Origin: Pigoraptor chileana | Lineage: Eukaryota > Opisthokonta > Filasterea | Assembly (NCBI GenBank): GCA_943704495.1 | Contig: CALSCR010002334.1 | Coordinates: 6,234-27,091 of the forward strand | Direction of reading: 5' to 3' | DNA length: 20,858 nucleotides | Part shown: piece by piece, positions 8,459 through 17,600 of the stretch | Numbering within the stretch: the stretch's first letter is position 1 | How the letters are laid out: each line of letters opens with the position of its first letter | Translations under genes and position numbers: made by a program | The notes under the pieces: generated by a model | Seen by the model: only the letters and a program-made list of their open reading frames with translations | Told to the model about the DNA's origin: nothing | Database searches by the model: none

Positions 8459-9254
8459 TTCACTGGTTTCTTTGTCTCCCGCGTGCAACGCACCTTCTTC
8501 GCTCATTTACGTTTTGATATTTTTTCTGGTTTCCATCAGCGGCCTGCTCACGGCTACTGCAACGGTACGAACGTCACGTGCCATCAAAATGGTCACGTGC
8601 TAGAATTAGGGTCAAGTGGGGATGCGCGTCACGTGGTATTCTAAGGCTCCTGGGAATGCCAATCGAAAGATCGGACCGGCCGTATTTATAGCTTTTGTGG
8701 GTGAGCTTTTTTTAATTTTTATATATTTTTTTGGGTCCAATACAAGGAATTAATGCATTGGGCTCACAATCCGGCGAAGTAAAATAATTATAATTTTCAA
8801 TAAAATTTTATTATTGCCTAAATTTTGTAAAACCATAATTAAAAAGAGTGGAACAAATCGACGGTCAGCCGCGAAAAGTGGCGTCGGACCTTATGACAAG
8901 CCCGCATTCGGCGATTTCGCACCAATGGCGCACCGCCGTCTGGAGCGGGAGCCACCTTTTATGGGCGCATATTGCCCTCTCACTGCCCGTCATTGCCTTC
9001 TCACTTGGCAAGGGGGAGGATCCGCGCGCATGCGGGAAGCGGAGATGCGTCATTCAGCCGGAGATGGTTCCATTCAGTGCACTCTCCATCTCTCTTTACA
9101 TGCACTCTATCACATCCATCCTCATCACAGAGTGACAGATGGTCGCCGACTCCGACCCGACCTGTCCCTTGCTTTTGCTCAAGGGCACCTGGCCGCCCAC
9201 GGGAAGGGCCTCGTGCTAGATCCCTTCGTCACCCCTTGTCCCGGAGGAAGCGCG
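8459..9254. other. Divergent promoter region, FDXR and unknown gene
   Basis: 796 bases between the FDXR start codon (minus) and the next plus-strand start. It contains the CACGTG cluster (8575-8635), a CCAAT at 8659-8663, TATTTATA at 8683-8690 (reads TATAAATA towards FDXR), a strongly AT-rich belt at about 8700-8850 and then a GC-richer part. The last 440 bases are open in frame with the downstream exon, so an N-terminal extension from the ATG at 8925 is possible. Confidence 0.6.
8575..8635. promoter_or_regulatory. Cluster of three TCACGTG E-boxes
   Basis: CACGTG cores at 8575-8580, 8594-8599 and 8630-8635, each preceded by T, within 61 bases and 117-177 bases upstream of the FDXR start codon. 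CACGTG is the site of bHLH-zipper factors (Myc/Max, USF, TFE, SREBP classes). A CCAAT follows at 8659. The cluster is seen directly; control of FDXR, of the divergent gene, or of both is an inference. Confidence 0.55.
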
Positions 9255-12025
9255 ATGGACGCCGTGCCGTGTGTGAGGAAAAATCTCTCTGCATGCGAAC
9301 CCTCGGGCGGAGTCCTATCTATTTCTTTTTCCATTGCTGTTGCAGGATCGGTTCGGAAAACCTCGTCCTCCACCAGCTTATGGCCAGTACATGCACCTAG
9401 TCGTGGAGCATAAGTACGTGCGCTGGGACTCAGCATTAGGGCAGACGAATTCTCCCGCGAAAAAATTACTCGGTTTTGCTGATCAGTTATCTTGGCGTCC
9501 ACAACTAAGCACGAACAGCGCTTGCTGTCCTGGGTGCTGCAACATTGCGGTGGCCGTTCAATCTTATGGTTCGCGACCAAGTCTAAATAGCGGCCTTGTT
9601 TCTCGGAGTAAATCTTCGCATTTCTAGCGATTTCAATTTGTAGGAGAATGGCGCCTCGGCGCTCGGCTGTGGAGGATGCACTCGACCTCACGGGAGTGGC
9701 GAACCATGATATGTCTGCGCCAAAGCGAAAGTCGCTCGTGTTTGATGGGTCTCGGATGGCGGCGTTGGAGGGCCAAAGACAGATTGAGAAGGTGTATGCG
9801 GAGAACGCCGACGCCCTCGACAAACTGACAACTCGCGAAACGGAGATGCGCTCGTTCATGAAGCGCCTGTCGGTGCCCACCATACAAACACCCCTCGTGG
9901 GTTCTAGTGAGGATGCTGTGAGCAAGCCTTCATCATCCCGCTCCCAATCCCCTTTGCTGGACGCACAACACAGTCCGCCGCGTACTCTCGACAGAGAGGC
10001 TGTGCTCTCGGACCGTGACTCCATGCCATCGCTTCCCAATCGACGGCGCAACTACAGTGTCGACCACATCACCTATTCACAAAGCAACGCAAACACGCAC
10101 CTTGATGTGCGATCTGGTGAGGATTACCACCGGGGTCGCGTGTCGCCATTGCTTCCACTCGGCTCAATTCAAGGCGTCTCTGGCGCATCAGATGTCGACC
10201 GTGACGGACACGGGGAGATGAACGGGCCGTCCCGCAGCCCCTTGAGCTTCACCCGACCGTCACTCCCGCGCAAAAACCGCAGCCTCGACCACATTCCCGA
10301 CCTGTCCAGACTCCTCTCTCGCGCGCGTGTCGCGGCACAAGTGTCTGAAACCATCCCTGCTGACAGTGAGTGCAAAAACGTGTAATGTTTGCAATTCACC
10401 TTTCCCTGACTATCGTGATTGTGGCATAGACAGCAAAATGTCTTGCAAAAGTGCTAACTGGCGTGCTGATGTTGATTAATCCACAGACACCATGTTCGAT
10501 GGGGTTGGTACTGCCGCCACTCCAGACTCGCCGCCGTTGCCAGATTTTGAGAGTGAGTTGATTCTTAGGCCGGAGCATAATCGTCAGGACGTTCAGCAAC
10601 ACATAATCTTTATTTCGGTGATATTGTCTTTGGAATCGATGTTTCTTTGTCGATGTGACGTGGACGGCGCCGGTTGGATTTAATTGGGGGAGAGTTTATA
10701 TTTGTTGGGCAATGAACTGACCGTGTGATTGATTATTGTTCCGTGTGTTCTCGTGTGCTGCAGTGGGATCGAAATCAAAGCATCCACAAAAACTGCGCAT
10801 GCCACCCAAGCGACGAAGTTTCGAAAAGATACAAACACAGCCATCCCCAACAAGAACCGTCGAGGACGAGCACGATGCCATCCACATACCTCAAGGTTGG
10901 TTTTGCGCATCGCCTGTTGTTGAAGTCCTCAGGGTGATGTTTGTGTATCATAAGTCGTGTTGAAAAATGCGCCTACCACTTGCGTTGGGGAAGATTCTAT
11001 ACATCATACGCCGCTCTTAACCCTCACCATCTCCAAATTCAACTGTTTCTTCCGACGGCTTTCAGTATCCGAAGCGAAGTTACTGGTCTCCGCCGAGCAA
11101 TCTGAACCACGAAGAATGTCCAAGAGCGTGTCTGTCGACTTCCACGACCGCCCGCAGCGGCCGCGCAGTGTGAACGATGACGCTGACGCTCGCTCCCTGC
11201 CACGCAGAGAGTCTCTTGGCGGTGACAGGTCTGACGACGGGCCTCTTCTTGGGCGGCGGAGGCACCGCAGCCACAACGAGGCCGACACAAACAAAGCAGA
11301 CAAGCTCTCACCGCGTGGCGTGTCTGGTCTTGCAAGCAGTGGCGCCGCACTTGGAGGTGGAGCGTATGCACACGACCACCTGCCTAGTTGCCGGGGTGCC
11401 CTGCCAACGGAGACTGCGGACCAGGTGTACATTCCGACGGCCACAAATCTCACATGTGAGTTTAATTGTGTGCCGTTTCTCCATTCCACCCTTTTTTGAT
11501 GCACCTTGGATATGTTAGACTTCTGCCGGATCTTATGTTCGTAGTACATCCTTTAATTTACCGTGAATCTGCATCTATGTTATACTCTTCTGCCCTAATA
11601 TAGTTTTCGTAACCTCTGCCTTGAATATTGCAGCAGCGCACCATCATCTGAGCGACTCGCTCTCAAACATTGCCCATCCCGACTCGGAAGTGAATGCGCC
11701 AAGCCATCACATACGATCGATTGCCGAGCCCATCCTCAAAACAACCGACTCAAATCACCCGAATACATCCCACGCCTCATCCCACGGAAAGAAGCCCAGC
11801 TTCTCGTCTACCAGCGGGTCTCTGGAGGATCTTCGGACGCCGCACTCGGCCGTGTCGAGTCGACCGTCGAGCTCTGCAAGGAAAGCAGCGCCACCTCTTG
11901 AAATCACAGTGCGACTCAATGCCCTCCACGGCATCCTTCCGACCCCGCCGTCACGCAATGTCATTTTCCCGCGAAAGGCCGACCGGGAAGATGAACTCGG
12001 CGACAGCACGGACGAGGACCGATAA
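9255..12025 (+). CDS. Unrecognised Ser/Arg-rich, probably disordered protein
   Basis: No family recognised. Seven exons join in phase: 9255-9272, 9346-9413, 9644-10365, 10487-10552, 10764-10895, 11066-11455 and 11634-12025 (TAA), for about 595 residues. Start: ATG at 9255 in a good context (GCGCGATGG); the ATG at 8925 in the same open frame would add 110 residues. Exon 2 codes a proline-rich piece (KPRPPPAYGQYMHL). Residues about 66-105 form a charged helical, possibly coiled-coil stretch (RQIEKVYAENADALDKL). The rest is low-complexity, rich in Ser, Pro, Arg and Asp, without membrane segments or Cys clusters. Basic residue at -3 and Ile at +4 recur around Ser105, Ser167, Ser242 and Ser310, as in sites of AMPK-related kinases. 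The C-terminus is acidic (GDSTDEDR). The shape suggests a phospho-regulated scaffold or coactivator; the function is unknown. Confidence 0.75.
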
Positions 12026-12548
12026 TATTTAATTCCATGCAACACAACTCAGATTATTACCAACAGACTGTAAATCCCAATGAATTGTACATACTACTCT
12101 CACCGGCGTGCAATTGTGCAGATTCCACACTGCGACTACCTTAGTGCAGGACCAACGGAAACCCTCAGTTGTGCAGGACTGCATGTTACCATTCATCATC
12201 ACGTGATCTAGGACTCACCCACGCTTTTAAATTGAAGGAGTGTGATATTTTCTTGTTCATTTCCACTTTACACTCAGATCGTCACTCGACAGTCGGGTGA
12301 GAGTGAGCGACCAATCGGAAGCGGCGAACGGTGGCTCATGAGTCGATTCCAGCCAATCACAGCTGCACATTCGTCCACACTGACGCATCAGCGCAACTTG
12401 GTGTGTGTGTCTGCCGCTTGATCTTGATCTGTGTGCGATCTAGTCCAAACGATAGCTGGAGGAAAGGACAACTACTTCAAGGGTTGTCAAAAAGTATGTC
12501 TTGTGGACAACCAAAACAGACTCTGTGAGACGGGGAAAGTTTACAACA
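12026..12548. other. Intergenic region and MSMO1 promoter
   Basis: Between the unknown gene's stop and the MSMO1 start, both plus strand. Notable items are ATCACGTGAT at 12198-12207, ACTCACCCAC at 12212-12221, CCAAT boxes at 12311-12315 and 12353-12357, and a near-palindrome around CACTCGACAGTCGGGTG (about 12283-12299). No coding frame is supported. Confidence 0.6.
12198..12207. promoter_or_regulatory. ATCACGTGAT E-box upstream of MSMO1
   Basis: Ten-base palindrome. ATCACGTGA is a known binding form for SREBP-type bHLH-zipper factors, which control sterol synthesis genes in animals and fungi. About 340 bases upstream of the MSMO1 start, with two CCAAT boxes (12311, 12353) between it and the gene; NF-Y at CCAAT is a usual SREBP partner. 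The sites are seen; regulation is an inference. Confidence 0.45.
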
Positions 12549-14017
12549 ATGGCAAACGTCACCATTGATGCGAGCCCATATGCGGCGATGGGCGCGTTTG
12601 AGGCCAGCTGGACATACATGACAGACCACTACAGCGAGTGGCAGATCTCCACGTGGGGCAATATGCTCGTCCATGAGGTTCTCTACTTCGGACTGTGCCT
12701 TCCCGGATTCCTCTGCCAGTTTATTCCGGCCATGCAAAAGTATAAAATTCAAAAGGTATGCGAGTATTGTCCTGTAAACTAGTATATCTTGACATGCCCT
12801 GTATGCGTGCTTATCATGGTGCCTCTGCAACCACGCAGGACAAACCCGAGACATTCGAAAGGCAATGGAAGTGCTTCAAGCTTCTTATCTGGAACCATCT
12901 CTTCCAGGTAATTAAGACAATCAACGGAGACCGTGTGGGAACACACTCACTCGGCACCGATGGGTTGCTTGCTATTCTCGCCATGAGGATGGACTCACAT
13001 GCAGACTAACAATGGTCGCGACCAAATCTAACTGGGTTTGTGTGTGCAACTACAGAGCCTTATGATTTTCGGAACTTTCGGCTACACTCAGCACATGAAG
13101 ATCCCGTATGACTACAAGTCGATGCCCCATTGGTAGGCTCCGCTGTATGACCACCGACCTTTATTCTTGCGCTGTTCTAGAAGTACGTTGCGAGTGTGTA
13201 TATTGATCGCTAAACAGACCCATCCTATTGTACTGCAGGTACATTCTTGCTGCCCAGGCTTTTGGATGCCTCGTGATTGAGGACACCTGGCATTACTTTC
13301 TGCATCGTCTCATGCACCACCCGCGCCTTTACCAGTATGTGCACAAGGTTCACCACAGCTTCCAGGCTCCCTTCGGCATGGTCGCTGAGTATGCGCATCC
13401 CGTGGAGACAATGGGTGAGTGGGGTATCCATGCGTCCATTTATCCATGCGTCCATTTATCCATGCGTACATTTAGATCCGCTTCCGCAACCACTTTTGCG
13501 TACGTTATGCTTTCTGCTCCGTGTTGATGGATGTGTGCTGACACCAATTTTTTTTGGCCTGGTTCGCCTTGTCGCTGCTGTGAATTTGCGTGCAGTCCTT
13601 GGTGCGGGCTTCTTCATCCCTGTGTACCTCTTCTGCAACCACTTTATTCTCTTGTGGGTGTGGGTGACGGTGCGCCTTGTGGAGACCATCGATGTCCACT
13701 CTGGCTATGACTTTCCCTGGAACCCTCTCAGGCTGATTCCTTTTTACGGCGGTGAGTCACTTTATTGTGTTGCTGGTGAATGAACGAAATCTGTGCTCGT
13801 GCCGGGATGGTTTTGACACCCCACCCCAAAATCTTTGATTAAGATTTGTCTGATATCATTTGGCATTCCAGGAGCCCGTCACCATGACTTCCACCACATG
13901 AACTTTGTCGGCAACTATGCATCGACATTCACCTGGTGGGATCGCATTTTCGGAACGGACGACAAGTACCACGCTTACTGCGAAAAGCTCGAGAAGGCGG
14001 AGAAGAAAATAAAATAG
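12549..14017 (+). CDS. MSMO1: C4-methylsterol monooxygenase
   Basis: Non-haem di-iron enzyme of the ER membrane that oxidises the C4 methyl groups of 4,4-dimethylsterols in sterol synthesis, working with a C4 decarboxylase and a 3-ketoreductase. Exons: 12549-12755, 12839-12907, 13056-13132, 13239-13414, 13596-13751 and 13872-14017, all in phase, 276 residues (human 293). The three His boxes are complete: HRLMHH (140-145), HKVHH (153-157) and HHDFHH (232-237). Other conserved stretches are [80 protein letters not shown] and [16 protein letters not shown]. It ends in KKIK, a KKxx ER-retrieval signal as in animal orthologues. Hydrophobic segments lie around [15 protein letters not shown] and [15 protein letters not shown] at 12549 is the first in frame. 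Same strand as its two neighbours, with no sign of a shared transcript. Confidence 0.96.
13427..13474. repeat. 16-base tandem repeat, three copies
   Basis: Units TCCATGCGTCCATTTA at 13427-13442 and 13443-13458, and a variant with one change at 13459-13474, in MSMO1 intron 4, 12 bases after the GTGAGT donor. Confidence 0.95.
14008..14013 (+). promoter_or_regulatory. AATAAA overlapping end of MSMO1 coding region
   Basis: The only AATAAA near this end of the gene sits within the Lys codons just before the TAG stop. If used as the poly(A) signal, the 3' untranslated region would be only some 10-30 bases. The next 150 bases offer no other canonical signal. Confidence 0.35.
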
Positions 14018-14167
14018 ACTGCTTCTGGAGTGGCAGTTTTCCTCGTCCCCATGGGCTGAGTGTGATATTTTGTGTGTGTGTGTGTTTGCATGTCTGCCGT
14101 TGCGTCGCCGCTTGGAAATATAAGTTTTGAAACTGTCCATGATCTAAAGGGCGGCGTGCGAGACTCA

Positions 14168-14199
14168 GTTTTCCGATTTGACTGGCTATTTCGGAAAAC
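14168..14199. other. Inverted repeat, 9-base arms
   Basis: GTTTTCCGA at 14168-14176 and TCGGAAAAC at 14191-14199 are exact reverse complements around a 14-base loop, about 150 bases after the MSMO1 stop. It could be a hairpin in the transcript or a pair of factor sites; there is no other support for function. Confidence 0.5.
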
Positions 14200-14484
14200 G
14201 GATTCCGATGATTTCAAATTTCCTCCTTGACGACGATGACGCGGAAAATTCCACAGCACTTTTGCTAAATACTACTTATTACTGGACTATGTGAAGACTG
14301 ATTTGAGTTCCTGGGAGAATTGTGACATAGTAAATGAACCCTTTGAAATAGTAGTGCACACGCCAAGTGGACCACTTCTGACCGTTCGTCCAAACCAACA
14401 CGCAGCGATGCCCTTACAAAGATTCATCGGCATTGACAATTCTTCTGAGTTCACAAAACAGCCAGTGTGCGAATTAGACGCACT

Positions 14485-14523
14485 TTATATATATATATTT
14501 ATATATATATATATATATATATA
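14485..14523. repeat. AT dinucleotide repeat
   Basis: TATATA run with one TTT interruption, about 110 bases upstream of the proposed TTLL5 start codon. Confidence 0.9.
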
Positions 14524-14635
14524 CATAGTATTTATACTGATTATTAATTCGTGTGTATTGTTGGATAGATCACATCAACGGATCGCGTGGATGCTCCCGC
14601 GTTTGGGTGCCATTTCACGGCCCAACTGAGAGACA

Positions 14636-17600
14636 ATGGCACGAAGCGTGAGCCACGGTGGGTATTAGCGCTCGTGTTGTTACACGCACCCAGTTCTTGC
14701 TCATCTTGTGCTATTTGACTGTCAGGAGACTGCGTGTTGACGAGACGTGCTTGAAATTCATCCGTTGGCAGCATTTGCCGAGTTTTCCGACGACGAGGGC
14801 GCTGATTATGATTACTACGAAGAGACCGTGGATGCCGCTGGACATGACGCACGCAGTGTCGCACATAAAGGGCGAGATTCATTTGCGTATGATTCGCGTG
14901 TTGATGGAGATGCGGCAGCGCGGGGTGTTGCGGCAGCGGCTCTCGCCGGGTTATATAATACCAGCGACACTGACAGCGACGATGATGGCACCCCACGCGC
15001 GGTCAATTGGGCGGGAAAGGCAAATAAGGCGAAGAAGTCGCTTATTGAATTTAAGCCCATCAGTGATGGGCGGGACATGCACCGCGAGGTGAAGGCGAAA
15101 GCACATCCGTCTGGAATACGTCTGGCGTTCAAGATGAAGTCCGACTGCCGGCTTGTGCGCGACACATTTATCGCACATGGATTCCGCGAGGTTGGTGCGA
15201 ACAGCGACGATTTCAATGTGCTGTGGACGGGATCGCACGTGAAGCCGTTTGCGCTGAGGCAGTTGACGGAGCACCAGCGTGTGAATCATTTTCCCCGGTC
15301 GTTTGAGATCACTCGCAAGGATCGCCTGTACAAGAGCATCCAGAGAATGCAACAGGTGCACGGCAAGCGGCACTTTGGCTTTCTTCCCACGTCGTTTCTT
15401 CTCCCATCGGAATACAACGAGTTTTATGGGGAGTACTTGCGCGACAGGGGCCCATGGATTGTTAAGCCTGTCAATTCCTCACGCGGTCGCGGCATTTACC
15501 TCGTAAACCACGTGGAGCAGGTGCGTGTGTGCCCCAATGTGCACCGTATTGAGAGTGCGCCCACCCGATATTATCGTCGAATTATAAGACTACAATACAT
15601 CTAACACGTTATTATACATATGTGTATATTTATTTATATCATTTTTTTGTATATGTGTGTGGGTTGTGCGTGTGTTTTCATGTGTGTGTACTGGCTTTAC
15701 GTGTGTTGCGTGTGTGTGTTGCTTCTGTGCGATGCTTTGTATGCGCATGGCAATGTAGATACCCTCGGACGAGCTGCTTGTCGTCAGTCGATACATTGAG
15801 AATCCACTTCTCGTCGACGGATTCAAGTTCGACCTCCGCCTGTACGTCGTGGTGACGTCTTTTGACCCCCTGCGCATTTACCTGTACGACGAAGGCCTCG
15901 CCCGATTTGCGACAGAGCGATACGACAAAAGTGTGCGGACACTGTCGAACAGTTTCATGCATCTGACTAACTACAGGTGCGACCATTTATCTGCCGCGGT
16001 GCTTATATGCACATATCTGCTGTTTGTTATGATGGGAAGCAATCTTTTGGGGATTGGTTGTGTGAAATGTGTATTGCGAAATGGGGAGCTTATGGACGCT
16101 CTGAGACAGATATGGGAGCAAGCAGACGTCTCCTGCTGTTATGTGTGAGGCTTTGAGAAAGAGATGAGAGCTTGCAGGCGTCTCTGGGCACTCACATGCA
16201 CACACACTTTGTGCACGCCACGCGGACAGCATAAACAAGAACAGCGACAAGTATGTGGCAAGTAATGATCCGGACCTTGACGACTACGGCAACAAGTGGA
16301 GTCTGAGCGCCCTCCTCCGATACCTCCGCGAAAAGGACTGCGACACAGCCACGCTAATGTGCGTATGTCTCATTCGAGCACACATAATCACACGCACATT
16401 CAACACCCACACACACACTCACACACGACACATACACACATCCACATACATATACATAAGCACTGACGGATATTGATGTGTTGTGCTGTCACACCTGTTC
16501 TTCTTCGCAGGCTCCGAATAGAGGACATTATTAACAAAACCATTCTCAGCGGCGAGGTAGCGATTGCGTCTGCATGCAAGATGTTTGTGCCACACCGAAA
16601 CAATTGTTTCGAACTCTACGGATTCGACGTTCTTGTCGACGATCAGCTCAAACCGTGGCTTCTGGAGGTGCGTGGCGCAGTGCACACAAGTCTGTGAATG
16701 CCTCTGTGGCGTTTGCGACAGTTTTATCTGTCTCCTTTTTGTCGTGCTGCTACTTGCACCACTCATGCGCCGCTCTTTTCCCGTCTGCTGGCCTATCTTG
16801 TCATTGGTTCATTCCCTTTGCATTCCCGTCAGTCTGTCTCCTCTTTGCACGTTGCAGGTCGTGCACCCCGCACTGATCCATTTCGCCTCACCTCACCACT
16901 CATTGCGTCCACAGGTGAATCTGTCACCGTCGCTTGCATGCGACGCGCCCCTGGACATGCGCATCAAGAGCAAAATGATATCCGACATGATGACACTGGT
17001 CGGAATTCCCGCATTCGACGCCACCGCCCTACGCGAACAAAAGCGAAAACAGCACATGGACGCACTCGTGAAGAATGCAATGGGACCCAGTCGCAAGTCA
17101 CACCCCATGAGTGGCATGTTCGGGGCTAGCGCCCGTTCGTCGTCGCCCAGCGGGGGTAGGCATGTACCTGGACAGCGCCCGAAGCAGCGACCCGAGACAC
17201 CCGAGTGCAAAAAGGGCTCGCGGGATGTTGGGCTGAGTCCTGGCAGCCGCAAAGTGCTTGCAGACACAATAGCGGAGGAGAAAAGAAGGGGCGGATTTGT
17301 GCGCATATTCCCGACGGAAGACACATGGCCCAACTACTCTGGGTTTCTCGAGGACCGCAGCGGCTCTCTCAATGCAATGTTGAACGAACGATTGTTCCCG
17401 AATGGACGGCCGACCACGTCACGTGCACTCGGCCTGGCCATAAACGGCGCCACGGGCATGGCCCCCGTGTCGGTGACGGCATTTGAGCGTGTGCGTCAGT
17501 ACGAAAAGCGGTCTGACGCAGGAACAGCCGCCGCCGGGCCATCCTCTGCATACAGGCGGGCGCAATCGGCTCCGGCGGGGAGTAGACAGGCTGCCACGGA

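Larger units (their letters stand above)
14018..14635. other. Intergenic region, MSMO1 to TTLL5
   Basis: Contains a short GT run (about 14073-14090), an inverted repeat at 14168-14199, and an AT microsatellite (14485-14523). It should hold the TTLL5 promoter. No gene is supported. Confidence 0.6.

Noticed and set aside
8848-9135. Plus-strand frame with hydrophobic stretches suggesting a small membrane protein
   Set aside because: No ATG in a good place, overlapping open frames in both other phases and no recognisable motif. The region is more likely leader sequence or an N-terminal extension in the other frame.
9179-10051. 290-codon open frame on the minus strand
   Set aside because: It lies opposite exons 1-3 of the unknown plus-strand gene, whose exons join in phase with good splice sites. 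The minus frame has no motif, no splice context and looks like a shadow of Arg/Ser-rich coding sequence.
14291-14629. Plus-strand frame of about 112 codons before TTLL5
   Set aside because: It is interrupted by the AT microsatellite, which codes an Ile/Tyr run, and has no ATG-driven conserved content. Treated as intergenic.
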